A program made the position numbers and the translations under genes. 64,000 bases of DNA from Melitaea cinxia (taxonomy: Eukaryota > Arthropoda > Insecta > Lepidoptera > Nymphalidae). Of this stretch, positions 34,263-45,335 are shown piece by piece. Below the pieces are notes generated by a model, which saw only the letters and a program-made list of their open reading frames with translations, ran no database searches and was not told the DNA's origin. The first letter of the stretch is position 1. Every line of letters starts with the position of its first letter. The stretch spans positions 12,710,001 through 12,774,000 of the forward strand of contig NC_059416.1 in NCBI RefSeq assembly GCF_905220565.1, read 5' to 3'.

Positions 34263-34595
34263 TGAGTGAAATTCGCGTAAACATTAAAAAACAATATAAA
34301 CGTGAAAGTTTAAATTGTTATTTGCTACTGTTTATAACTGATTGCAATAAAATCCCTCGTAGATAGACAGTCGCTGATTCTAACTCTCAGTACCAAAGGT
34401 AAAGCCGTTAAAAGCTAGTAATTCATAATATGTGAAGTATTCATACTCGTATCGAAATGTGAATCAATATAGTTTAATTTAGATATAAAAGAGACAACTC
34501 ATCTTATGATTAATTAAAGAAAGATAGGTCAATACAATTTCATCTTTGTCCAATGATAAAATAATTTAAATAAAAAAACTTGGACGAATAATTTG

Positions 34596-34878
34596 TGTAC
34601 GGGTTAACGCACATTGAGCAATATGATTGTTTTGCTAATTAGTAACCTCTTTAATTTAGCTGATTTATTACGAAATTGTTATTTTTCTTATGCAGATTTC
34701 TAATGAAATTGATATTTGTTTGCTACGTATGACGTCAAATGACGTCTGTACTTCTGCCTATATATACTCAAAATAATCTTAATAAATTTAGTGTTAGATC
34801 GACTTTCATTGGGTTTGGTTTCCCTCATAACCTTCCCTCACATGTCGTCTCTCACTCAACCATAGACTGTTCCATACA
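34596..34878 (+). repeat. Left LTR (283 bp)
   Basis: TG...CA termini. It contains a TGACGTCA palindrome at 34730-34737 followed by a second TGACGTC half (34740-34746), a TATA-like box CTATATATACT (34759-34769) and AATAAA (34781-34786), in the order expected of U3-R of an LTR. By eye it has no difference from the right copy. Confidence 0.92.
34730..34786 (+). promoter_or_regulatory. LTR promoter: CRE-like palindromes, TATA box, poly(A) signal
   Basis: TGACGTCA (CRE/ATF-type site) at 34730-34737 and TGACGTC at 34740-34746 lie about 15-30 bp upstream of CTATATATACT. AATAAA follows at 34781. The same array is in the right LTR at 35447-35503. Function is inferred from motif identity and position only. 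Confidence 0.6.
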
Positions 34879-34885
34879 GTTTTTT

Positions 34886-34903
34886 TGGTCCTTCGAGCCG
34901 GAT
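34886..34903 (+). other. Primer-binding site complementary to tRNA-Tyr
   Basis: TGGTCCTTCGAGCCGGAT is the reverse complement of the conserved 3' end of animal tRNA-Tyr including CCA, over 18 nt. It lies 7 bp after the left LTR, the expected place for minus-strand priming. The start codon of the internal ORF (34902-34904) overlaps its last two bases. Confidence 0.85.
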
Positions 34904-35192
34904 GAAGTCTCAGATCATTAACCTCAAGGAGCAGGAAAACGCATCACTCAGTATACACGATATACATCAGTACTCTGTCTTGTATATAATCTTAGGGTCT
35001 ATCATTGTTGCGGGATGTCTTTACGGTACCATGCGATATCGCAGAAACAAAATTATACAGAGCAGTGCTGTGAAAGACGTCTCCACGACCGCAGTTCCAG
35101 TTGCAGCAGATAAGAACGAAGACCAGGAGGCCCCTGCTCCCCCGAGCGCGCGATCGCGATTCGTTCGACTGGACATACCAATTAAAGTGTAG
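34902..35192 (+). CDS. Single-pass membrane protein ORF inside the miniature LTR element (96 aa)
   Basis: This is the only ORF between the LTRs. Residues 1-23 are polar; about 24-44 form one hydrophobic segment (YSVLYIILGSIIVAGCLYGT) followed at once by a basic RYRRNK stop-transfer. A tail of about 45 residues follows, rich in Ala, Val, Pro and acidic residues, ending SRFVRLDIPIKV. The charge pattern predicts N-out/C-in topology. The layout resembles the transmembrane anchor plus cytoplasmic tail of an insect retroelement envelope protein, so it may be an env remnant left by internal deletion. It could also be an unrelated captured ORF. There is no signal peptide and no gag-like motif. I do not recognise the protein. 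The start codon overlaps the primer-binding site, an odd position for translation from the full-length RNA, though no other ATG is used in the 23 bp after the LTR. Confidence 0.55.
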   Translation: MKSQIINLKEQENASLSIHDIHQYSVLYIILGSIIVAGCLYGTMRYRRNKIIQSSAVKDVSTTAVPVAADKNEDQEAPAPPSARSRFVRLDIPIKV

Positions 35193-35312
35193 TGCAGTGA
35201 TGATTATTATATAAGTTATTTAAATCTATGTACTTAAATTTTAATTGTATTGTTATTATTGTTATTGTAGATTTTAATATCAAAATTATCTTTCTTCTTT
35301 GAGTCGGCAGGA

Positions 35313-35595
35313 TGTACGGGTTAACGCACATTGAGCAATATGATTGTTTTGCTAATTAGTAACCTCTTTAATTTAGCTGATTTATTACGAAATTGTTATT
35401 TTTCTTATGCAGATTTCTAATGAAATTGATATTTGTTTGCTACGTATGACGTCAAATGACGTCTGTACTTCTGCCTATATATACTCAAAATAATCTTAAT
35501 AAATTTAGTGTTAGATCGACTTTCATTGGGTTTGGTTTCCCTCATAACCTTCCCTCACATGTCGTCTCTCACTCAACCATAGACTGTTCCATACA
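35313..35595 (+). repeat. Right LTR (283 bp)
   Basis: Same length and, by eye, same sequence as the left LTR. It is preceded by GAGTCGGCAGGA, a short purine-leaning stretch that could be the plus-strand primer (polypurine tract). It is followed by ATTTG, the second copy of the target-site duplication. Confidence 0.92.
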
Positions 35596-35600
35596 ATTTG

Positions 35601-35934
35601 GAACATTCCAAACGCAGTACCAACTGCGAGGTGTCGTGAGGTCACAGTCAACGAAGGCATTGTATAGAAGTCGTTTCGAAAGTGTTCGTAAAATTATTAT
35701 AATCGACAATGTCGGAGCGTGGCCTTTATCGTTATAAGATGCAGTGAAGTCTCGCGGGCTCGAGAGCGGTCGGCCTTGGCCGCTGCGCGGCGCTAAGAGG
35801 AAAATATTGTATTATGTCATTGAGGCGACTTGAAGATGTCTCTAAAAATTGCACCTACTGTGTACCTGCCCCGACTGGCGAGTGTCATGTTAGAACTGAG
35901 AATATATCCTGCTTGCACAGCTAAATATTACTGC
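35601..35934. other. Gene-free stretch right of the LTR element
   Basis: TTGGAACATTCCAA palindrome at 35598-35611 and a GC-rich block at 35745-35805; no gene recognised. Confidence 0.4.
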
Positions 35935-36120
35935 TCTCAAGCAGTGCTGTGTTCCTGTGGTGAGAAAGCGACCAGAGTCCCTGGGCGGGGATTTGGGGTA
36001 GGGCCGGCAACGCACACTTGCGAAGAGGGATCGCAAGCTAGCTAATAAGCTGCGGCAATCGCTTACCATCAGGTGAGCTGTACACTTGTTTGCCGACCTA
36101 GTTACAAAAAAAAGAACTTG
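35935..36120 (-). repeat. Family F repeat, reversed and decayed
   Basis: CTCAAGCAGTGCTGTGTTCC, CTTACCATCAGGTGAGC and TTTGCCGACCTAGT match family F on the - strand. Confidence 0.6.
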
Positions 36121-36238
36121 TCATTCGTCACGGCTAATATATTAGGTACTCCTAGAAAACATTACATGTAAGAGGTTAGGGTTAACTAAAGAGCAACTCA
36201 GTTTCAATGTATGAAAAACAACGTGAGATACTTTAGTA

Positions 36239-36434
36239 CAGTGGTTTTTAACCTTTTAACGAACTGTTTGTCAAAATGAATGTTTCAATACGGACCGCCA
36301 ACTATTTTTGAGGTAAAATCTGTACTTAGTTATAGCCTGGTGAGACTCGCTCACTCTGCACCTCGCTTTGGCGAAGCACTTCGAGTGTTTTCAGGGACAC
36401 ACAGGTTCTTAACCAGTCGTCCCCGGAACCACTG
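36239..36434. mobile_element. hAT-type MITE with 8-bp TSD
   Basis: Termini are CAGTGGTTTTTAACC at the left and GGAACCACTG at the right, sharing the inverted CAGTGGTT end typical of hAT elements. A perfect 8-bp duplication CTTTAGTA flanks it (36231-36238 and 36435-36442). Eight-bp TSDs are diagnostic of hAT transposase. The 196-bp interior has no transposase frame, so the element is non-autonomous. Confidence 0.9.
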
Positions 36435-36442
36435 CTTTAGTA

Positions 36443-39400
36443 TGAACAAAATAATTACATCGACAACGGATGAGTTGCTAGGTAACGGACCCTTGTCACA
36501 CTCACAAATAAAAAAGCTGGTGACATTCTATTTTCAATATATTTATTTTGCCAAATAATCACTAGACGAATAATGAAAGCAATGGATAACTCATCAAGAA
36601 GACACTACGTAATAAGTAGATTGGCGCCAGTTTCGTTTAATTTTATTATAAAAGAAAGTTAAGGTAGCTAAAATATCAACCAATAAAATAAAAAATTACA
36701 TCTTAACATTATCTACATTACTAACTTAGCCAGAGTATCAAGTGTTATCCAGCAACTTTAACCTTTGTACAGACTGTTAGATAATTACCGTGATTTATTT
36801 ATGTAATAAAATATACTGCGTCAGGTTATTTATTTATTACAGTTATTAAATGAGATGAATTGCGATTAATCTTTGTCAAAATACATATCATTTTTTGTTA
36901 TATAAAAACTTACTATGAAAAGTTTCGCATTAAAATTATAATTAATTACACTACAGCATTATTTTATATAAATTTTTGTAATAACGTAACAATTTTCTTT
37001 TTTTCAGGTATGTAGAAGTAGACTCACAGTCACACACACTAAGAGGAAACGTAAGTCTAACGAAAGCTTCGCGACTCGCTCGAAAGTTAAAGAAATAACA
37101 ATTACTTCTTGATTGCTTTTGTAACACTTTCCTTTTTATGTGGCGAGTAATTTTACCGCGCGCAATTGAACTATTATTAGTGCTCATACGGCGGGCAATT
37201 ACGCCGAGTTCGAGTCCGGGAGCCCGAATTACATGTTAAAAGTCGCGCAGTTAGATGTTATGGAAGAAAGTTCGACAGTTGTGTTCTATACTCTGTAGAG
37301 AGTTATTGTTTGCTGGAATTCGTTCCGCGAATACGAGCTCTCGTGACACGGTCTCGGGCGACGTGTTGGATGCTCGAGAAGAGAACGAGGTTTTACTATA
37401 TTACGATCTGGATAAAACAATATTTTTAATAACTAAATGGATACTAGAGAGAATTAATGCTGTCCCTAGATATACCAATTAATACATATGAATGTAATCA
37501 TGAATCGATAATAATTAGTTCAGCTGCTATATTCAGAAAAATCAAATTCAAAATTTTTTCACATCGAACTAGACAAGTTCTAACTACAATGGTTCGTAAG
37601 CAAGACGATCTCGCAACTTGATTTAATTTCTATTAAAAATGAACCTCTGTTCAGTATATATATTATTATACATCACGTTGTTATCACTTATCGTAGATTT
37701 TGTAATCATTTGAATGATAACAACGGGCAGAAAATTAAATATAGTTATTGATTTTGTTTCTTATCGAAAGTCAAGTAAAACGCGAAAGCAGCTCCGTGGC
37801 GAAATGTGAGCTAATCGAATTGTACTCGGTGCCGTTTCGTGGAAGGTGATTGATGGTTGTGTGCAGTCACTTCTCAAATAGTACAGCAACAGTAAAAATA
37901 AACGTTTCTCCCGCCGCGCCGAAAGAGATGAAAATTTACTTCATTGAAATAGGTTTGAAAAGCACCTTTGGATCGTAATTTTACAAATTGAAATTATATT
38001 TGTCCTAATTATTTCGTTATAGTTAAAAGTGACGTTACCGCCGATTCGGAATTCAGATTGTTGGAAATACGGATCTCAGGGTACAGGAAAAGTACGTCTT
38101 TACTATTCGACGATCAGATTTATCGTGTGATTACAATACTGTAAAGGAATGAACAATGACTGAGTGATTGATGACTTGAATGATTTGAATGTGTACAGGT
38201 GACTGAATCGAATTAGTGTTACCAACGTATCTGGTTTATGTAGGGCTCACAAAGGGACTGCAGTGAAAGGCGCGGGATGCTGAGCCGCTTCTGATTGCAT
38301 CTTGCACGTGGCGGTACAGGCTTTCTATTTTTGGCAATGAGTTTGTTTAAGGACACTACTACACGACGTTATGACCTCGCTCTAATCCACGTATTAGGTC
38401 ATTGTTAAATTAGTATTTTACATACTTATAAATATTCTCTAAATGTTTACCTTTAAGGTAAGTAAAGTTGAAAATTACATTTAAAGTACTTGCTTAAAGA
38501 TTTCCTCACGATAAATGGTTAAGTTCAAAGTCACGTAGGTAAACGCTTCTCAGAATCTTCAATATAATAATAATTTTATGACCTTCAATTAATTTTATTT
38601 TCATTTCAATAGGTATGCAAATATCGCCTGTCACCTGTGTCATTAAACAGCTTATAAAATGTATTTGTTGGTGTAATGTCGCGTTAACATTGAAATTGCA
38701 ATTAAATATTTTATTTTTTATTTTTACTTATTAGGTTAGCGAACGAGTTTATATACATTAACATAACCATTTCATTATACAATTTCAATCCTTAAAACGT
38801 TAAGACCGTGATAAACCGTTTACAAGCAAACACATGCATCTAGGATTAGTCTTAATACTTTTATATACAACAAAAAAGTTAAAAGCTAAACTGCTTACTA
38901 AGTCACTTTTATCTTACTGTAGGGGGCGCCACATTCATTAAAATGTGACACCATATAGCCTACAATCTTCGGACAATTAAGATGCTTCTAATGATACCTC
39001 ATTGGCTAAATATGACAAGTAGTTTTGGAGATATGAGGAAACAGATGGAGAACATACTTTCATACCGAGACCGCTGAAATCATAACTCTCCTTTTTACGT
39101 TGCCGTAGTCTGGTGAAAATCAATCAAAAATGAAATAATGTGAACAATAAAGTTGAAAATTAAGCTTAAATAAATTGTAGTACAACAGTAGTGGTAGCAG
39201 CTAAGTAACATAAATCCTCGTCATACATTTACTTGATCGCTTGCAGAAGGGAGTGATTAGAAAACGAAAATGAGCATTTAATCGCGGCGAAGCAGTCGGC
39301 TCGTGAAAGCAATGTAATTTACTTATGTAGGACGCAAGGAACTACGTTCCGTGGACTCGTAGGTTTCCTCTTTTTGTTTTTATTGCTGCAAGACGTAAAC

Positions 39401-39477
39401 ATTTTGGACGAGAGCTTGAGTTACGACATCGATTTCCTTAAGGTTTCATTGTAAACTTAGTGCTTGATTTTATTTTA
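36443..39477. other. Gene-free stretch
   Basis: No exon recognised. A block at 38925-39125 (GTAGGGGGCGCCACATTC..., TTTTTACGTTGCCGTAGTC) has the look of an interspersed repeat but has no second copy here. Confidence 0.45.
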
Positions 39478-39789
39478 ATTTTTTTTATACAATTACGTCG
39501 GCAAATAAGCGTACGGCTCAACTGATGGTAACCGTTATATTACTTTAGCTTAAAGACGCCTTGAACACCAAAAGCATCGCAAGCGCGTTGCTGTCCCTAC
39601 CCCTGACCCTCCCCGGCTGCTCGCCACCTTTTTCACCACAGGAACACAACATTGCTTGAGAGCAGTATTATTTAGCTGTGATCTTCTGTAAGGTAAAAAT
39701 AAGGTAGAGGTAGTAGAGGTACTTCCCCAGTCAATCAGCTGCTTCAGGTTTTTAGCAGGATATTTCCTGCTGTACCCTGACCTCAGTTA
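39478..39789 (+). repeat. Family F repeat, copy F2 (diverged)
   Basis: CGTCGGCAAATAAGCGTACG, CAACTGATGGTAACCG and a palindrome degraded to AGCAGGATATTTCCTGCT. Older than F3-F5. Confidence 0.7.
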
Positions 39790-42700
39790 TTCATTATGAA
39801 CTTAGTGTTTTATGCCGTACTTGCCGGATCTGATAAGGTCTCTCATGTGCATTTCTCCTAAACACTAAAAACTTCATAATAAAACAATACACTATATCTT
39901 TCTTATTTTTCGAATTTCAGAGTACAGGTTAAATTTTAACATTTTTATAGAAAACATTTTCAGAATCAGAAATAATTTTAATCTAATTATTAACAAAAGA
40001 CGGTGCACCGCACTTCTACTACCTACATAAACTTTGCTTAGTTAAATATGACGTGAACCGTGCTATTAGCGATTTTTCTTTATTACGATAGTGTACCAAG
40101 TTGGATAGACATAATATTTCATGTCTACACATGTACTTAAAATGTGCCTTAATAGTCATTCATTTAGTGTAATGGGGGCTTAATAATAAAATTCATGGAA
40201 TAGTTAAAAACTTTTTTTAAATACGTTTTAATTGTGTCACCTGCGTTTATCTTTAACTGTAACACTGATATTATCAAGCAGCTAGAATCGGGTAAAACAT
40301 TTGACCATTTATATAAAGCTTTCATAAGATAAGATCGTTATCATACGACAGCGCTGCAAAAACTAATCTATCTGTTTAATGTACTTATTAGTAAACCATT
40401 TAAGACCGGTTCTTTGTTACATAATATGTGAATATTTCCCGAGCTCACCAGCTTGTGACAGATCACCCGGTTGTTCAGCTTATCAGAAATATCCCAAACT
40501 ACTTTTTATTGATGTGATTTATTAGCCCATATCGTCAGAAGTCGAAGAGCCAGTCCAGTTTTATGAATTAATTTTGGTAAACGCTTCTTGAAATTGCAAG
40601 TTACCGGTCCAAAATTAAACATGTCCCTGCGGTGATCTTCCCATACCTTTAACCGGTTGGAGCCGGTTTTCTTAAAGCAAAAAAGCTACTTACCATTACC
40701 AACACAAACAAAAGCCTTATAAATGATTTATAATATTGTCTGCGGTGTACGCTTTCGTTCACTTTCTTTTAATGATAGTTTTTTGTTTCGCGTATTAATA
40801 AGCCGTCGACTGATCATTTCTTTCGGTTGACGGGCCGTGCATCTTCTCATATAGTGTAATAGTATTACAGTAATACTTCTTCGCTCGTTGTCCTTGTAAA
40901 TTTTCCAGTGATTTCTACACAGAGAAAGCTGGTCCAACTCTACTCGTTGATTATCTCGCTTCCTCTCGGCTTTTTCAAGTGCAAGTGCAGTATTTAAAAA
41001 TTCTGACATAAAAAAAAGTAATTTCGAAGTCGTTACGACTTTTGGAATTGCAGTTAAGAAAAATTCTTATCCAATTTTACATTTCGAATGTAAGTGTCAG
41101 TGGATTAAAAATATATGCGCAGGTATTTTGGTGGAGAAATCAAGGAATGTCGCTCGCAGCCCGCGCGTTTCAATTATGTAACTAGGATATCTTTACTAGG
41201 AACTCGACACACGTGACAGGTCCAGCGATGAGTGTGTCACATGCGTGTAACAGTGGGGGCTTGGAATTCTTCTTATGATGCAAACTTTTCAAAGTTGCAT
41301 TTATTTGAGCAATTAATTTGAGCTGCCAACAAAACAAAATATGCTTCTCGAAATGAACTATAGACATTACATCTTCTAACCGATTCCTCCATTGTTGATT
41401 GAGAGTAGCAGATGATCTAAACTGGCATCACGTTTGATGTTGCGATTTCCCTGCGAACGTAATTCAAACCGTGCGATGTGTTGTCTAGATAGCCGCGTCG
41501 AACTTCCGCTGCTCATAAATCCACCATCGGCCGTGCATTCCGTTACATTATTCAAGATCCAGATTGTCTGAAATGTATTTTATGGGCTTTATTTCTTAAA
41601 CAAATAGACGTTATCTATCTGCTACGCCGCATTAAGTCGTGTTAGTCCGGAGCCGCCCACGACGCGAGCTGCGACCTATATACCGTTGGAATTGCCGTAA
41701 TAGCTAATTGACCTCTGTCGCCTGCACCGCCTCACTTGAATTATAGGTCATGTACTTCGATAATTTCATTTATTGCTTCAATAGCAGGACTTTTCTAGCT
41801 TTCGATGAATTGAAATTGATGTGATTGTTGAGTTTTATTTTTGACCCGTCCAGTCATTGAACCTTGAACTGCAACTTATTAGATTAATACTTTTATTGTT
41901 TTGTGTCTAGTCGAAATATCACACCTTCCCCTTCATAGCTACTTAATAGTACCTAAGCAAAAATGATCCTCCTATTTTTGAATGTCATCTTTTCGTAATT
42001 AAACATTTTATCTGAATGAAACAAAAAAAACTTTAGGGTTTACATCATCCTTCCTTCCCACCCATCTCAGTCAGTACTATCAAGACATCGTTTGACCGTG
42101 TTCTAATCAATCCCGTCGTCTTAACGCCTCTTAATAGGTTCGAGTTTTTCATGCGTTACGGGATTAAGACGTCAGAGCGCTCCTAGTTCATTAGTGTCCG
42201 AACACTTTTTACCGTCTTTATGTCCTCGTCCGATCTCTTGTCGTTAGTGTAATGTATCGCGTATAAGAAAGGCGTCAAGTTTGCTCACAGCGATGACAAC
42301 AGGCAACTAGTCAACAATAGACGCCGCGGTCCGATCTCCGCTGCGCCATCAATCACTCTGACATCTGGGTAATTTAGTGCCGTATATTTTATCATTTTAA
42401 TATTTGACGTGTGTAAAATCTTTAGTTTTATTTGACGTGCTTATGAAGACGTTGGCTAGTGTTTTACTTATTGCTACATAAGTTTCATTACAGCGTATAC
42501 AAATACTCGTAAATGTAATTGCGGAGGTTGAAGCTTTTCACATATTACTGGAAGTTACGGTTTTGTAGACTGTATTGGTGTACTTATTATAATTAATATG
42601 ATATCATGGCTGTTTGTGATGATAAGAAAAATCATCTCGATAACTTTTTTTAGTTTGTCGTATTTGAATTTAATTTTGAAACTTGATAGAAAATTTCATT

Positions 42701-44343
42701 TTTCTGCAATCTCTTTAGTTCTTCTTCTTTCTTTCTTTCTTCTATCTTTCTTTATTATGATTCAGAACTGATTCAGAAGGTCCTAAAAACAAATAATTTA
42801 GGTTTATAGCTGTCGCTCTGATCCAGTTAGTGCTAGCCCTAAATGTGAAAGGTCGCATCATAGGCGTGGGTGTCGTAGAAAGCCATGTCTGTGATTGACA
42901 TGACAATTTGTCGCAGGTTCCTCCGGCGCGATGAGCGATGGCTGAACTAAAGCCTTCGACACGCGCGACGTGACTTGCGGTCTCGCTAATGTTGTCTGAA
43001 CATGTTCGGTAAATATAGACAGCGCTAGTGTTACATTCACGCCGTCGTGCGGAATGCGAACCATGCTGTTATGTGCGGGTTCCCTGCAGCCCCGCTGGTG
43101 TCCTGTATGTAAAACAAACGCATTCGCTTTTTTGAAGCTGTTGATATTACTTAAAAATGTTGTTTTATTCTCCTTTGGTACGATTAATAAAATAATTTTT
43201 CAATTACATTTAAAGCTTAGCTATTTATTAATTAGCTTAACCAAAGTTTGTGTTTAACTTTTGGAAAGTGTTAAGAAAATATTTTCTGTTCTTATTTCAG
43301 TAATGATATTCTCATCGTAGTGATGATTGACCTCGACATGGACTCTACGTGATCACTTTGAATGTTTTTTTAATGTACATATGGCAGCTATATGTTTGTG
43401 TATAGTCGGTTAGTGAAAGTATTACATTAGAGTAGGCGTTAATTAGGGTAATTTATTTGCCTTTGTTAATTGTGGTCGGACGGGCGGTTCACGACTCGCG
43501 AGCAATTACTGGTGTAGTCCATTACGAGCGGCCGCGCAGCTTACAATTAGCCCATATTGAATGCCACGCGCTTTCTATTGTACTTGGAGCACTAGATGTA
43601 CAGGCCGGCGTTGAAGTGTGGACCCGAGTATCTTAGTGTCGCATGTCGATTAATGAAGTGAATCCTTTAGGTGAACAGGCGTTAAGACATGCCTTTGTAC
43701 TGTAACGTAGCTATATCTCTCAATACTGACTGCTACAATAAAATCTGCACCGTCAATTAGTCAATATAAAATGAAAATACACTATTTAGGTACTCAAAAG
43801 AGGAGAGAAGGATTAATCCAGAATGACCACGCGTCAAGTTACTATAATGTCTATAATCGATTTGACTATTTCGCCATTGATGAAAAAGTTGAATATTTCG
43901 ACACCAGTAATTTTAAAAGTGAACTTTACAATAGAGGCTTATAAAGGGAAAAACGTGATACCTTTGATTTTAATTAAGAAACTTATTTGAAATTTGGTAT
44001 CTTTAATGGTTAATTTATTCATTGAATTTTCACAATTTTTATTATTACAAAAAAAACACACTTATTCAAGTTGCATTAAGAAAACCAACTTATCGAAAAT
44101 TCGAGTTGGCGTAGTATAAATTGTTGGTGTCGATTTATATTAGATATACAAATTGCCGCATGATAAATTGTTAAAATCATTTACATTATGTTGTATTTCT
44201 GTTTCTGGTGTATTAAAAAAGTGTATTACTATTATTGAGTCGAAAGTTTTGATGAGTTGTTCGTCACATTCACCGACTTCCACGTTACTGTGTACGTAAG
44301 TAGTCTAAAGGGTTACATCTTAATCAGTTCAGCCTATTGCAGT
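39790..44343. other. Long gene-free stretch
   Basis: 4.5 kb without a recognisable exon, LINE or SINE. A CTTT-rich microsatellite at about 42720-42755. This is the largest repeat-poor block in the window and could hold regulatory sequence, but nothing in it shows that. Confidence 0.5.
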
Positions 44344-44582
44344 CTACTGTTGGACATAGGTCTCCCCAAGTTTGCGCCACACGTCCCGATTTTTCGCAGT
44401 CCTCATCCAGCCTACACCGGCAATCTTACGTAGATCGGCGGTCCCACGGGCCAGAGGATGATTATCACCGCCTTTGCCAACACGTGGTCTCCACTCCAGG
44501 ACACGTTTGATCTAACGGCCAACGGTCCTGCGACACAGGTGACCAGCTCACTTCCACTTCAATTTGCTGATTCTGTGGGCTA
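44344..44582 (-). pseudogene. RTE-clade LINE ORF2 C-terminus, degenerate
   Basis: The - strand reads RVLEWRPRVGKGGDNHPLAR, then DLRKIAGVGWMRTAKNRDVW, then RKLGETYVQQ and a stop. This is the characteristic RTE C-terminal pattern (a VLEWRP block, the W-M-R-x-A block, and an ending Y-V-Q-Q). Upstream in the same frame two further stops sit where the family has Trp, consistent with TGG to TGA/TAG decay. The last about 60 bp resemble the 3' end of the (ATG)n-tailed SINEs in this window. Confidence 0.8.
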
Positions 44583-44884
44583 TGTCGCTTACTTAAAACA
44601 AAAACGTGCCAATTTATAATAATAGATCTAGTTGTAAAGCATCCATGCGGCTGATCTGAGATCAGCGATAGTTAAGCGCTGGAGTTAACGGTATCGCGGC
44701 TAGCTGATAGTATCCACGTCTTATCTGATGCGGACGCTGACACTGATGCTACACTCGTACCCGCCGCCTGCGCTGAGGCTCATTAACAATACGTGTCCAA
44801 AGAGAAGTACTGGGAGAGTCTGTACGTTAGGTATTACATATCTCGAAGAAATATACCGTACTGTAATAATAATAATTGGATTGT
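44583..44884. other. Short unique stretch
   Basis: Nothing recognised. Confidence 0.4.
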
Positions 44885-45210
44885 ACCTGTTGCGCTGGCG
44901 GTTGCGGGTTCGATCCCCGCACATGACAAACATTTGTATTGGCCATACAGGTGTTTGCCGTGGTCTGGGTGTTTGTGCAGTCCTTGTGGGTCTCCCCACC
45001 GTGCCTCGGAGAGCACGTTAAGCCGTCGGTCCCGGTTGTAATCATGTACACCTGATAGCGATCGTTACTCATAGTAGGGAATATATTCGCCAACCCGCAT
45101 TGGAGCAGCGTGGTGGATTATGCTCTGATCCTTCTCCTACATGGGGAAAGAGGCCTATGCCCAGTAGTGGGATATTACAGGCTGAAGCGAATAATAATAA
45201 TAATAATAAT
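44885..45210 (+). mobile_element. SINE family A, near full length
   Basis: Head GCGGTTGCGGGTTCGATCCC (Pol III B-box GGTTCGATCCC), GACAAACATTTGTATTGGCC, GTGCCTCGGAGAGCACGTTA, AGCAGCGTGGTGGATTATGC and GGCCTATGCCCAGTAGTGGG, then CTGAAGCG and (AAT)n. The A-box region lies just before and is weak. Confidence 0.85.
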
Positions 45211-45335
45211 GATAAATACTCTTTATTGTACACCACAAAGAAACATTACAAAAAAAGTGATACATGCAAAGAAAGATGTACAAAGGCGGTCTTATCGCTA
45301 AGAGCGATTTCTTCCAGACAACCTTTGGGCGTAGG
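45190..45335 (-). repeat. Family B repeat joined tail-to-tail to SINE A
   Basis: Begins at the shared (AAT)n run, then GATAAATACTCTTTATTGTA, AAAGGCGGTCTTATCGCTAA and GAGCGATTTCTTCCAGACAA. Reverse of 61799-61934. Confidence 0.7.

Larger units (their letters stand above)
34596..35595 (+). mobile_element. Miniature LTR retrotransposon (TRIM-like) with one TM-protein ORF
   Basis: Two 283-bp direct repeats (34596-34878 and 35313-35595), identical by eye, begin TGTACGGG and end CCATACA (TG...CA termini). They enclose only 434 bp. The whole is exactly 1000 bp and flanked by a perfect 5-bp duplication ATTTG (34591-34595, 35596-35600). A primer-binding site matching the 3' end of eukaryotic tRNA-Tyr lies 7 bp inside the left LTR. 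The internal part has no gag, protease, RT or integrase, only a 96-codon ORF. This is a complete non-autonomous element that must have been moved by proteins of another LTR element. Identical LTRs imply recent insertion. Whether the donor is BEL/Pao or Ty3/errantivirus-like is not decided. Confidence 0.93.

Noticed and set aside
34596..35595. Simple segmental tandem duplication
   Set aside because: TG...CA ends, a 5-bp TSD outside the repeats and a tRNA-Tyr primer-binding site make an LTR element the better explanation.
42720..42755. Polypyrimidine tract as a splice acceptor
   Set aside because: CTTT microsatellite without a following exon-like frame.
44885..44925. Functional tRNA gene
   Set aside because: Only a B-box-like GGTTCGATCCC is good; no acceptor stem or anticodon arm, and the segment is the head of a repeated SINE.
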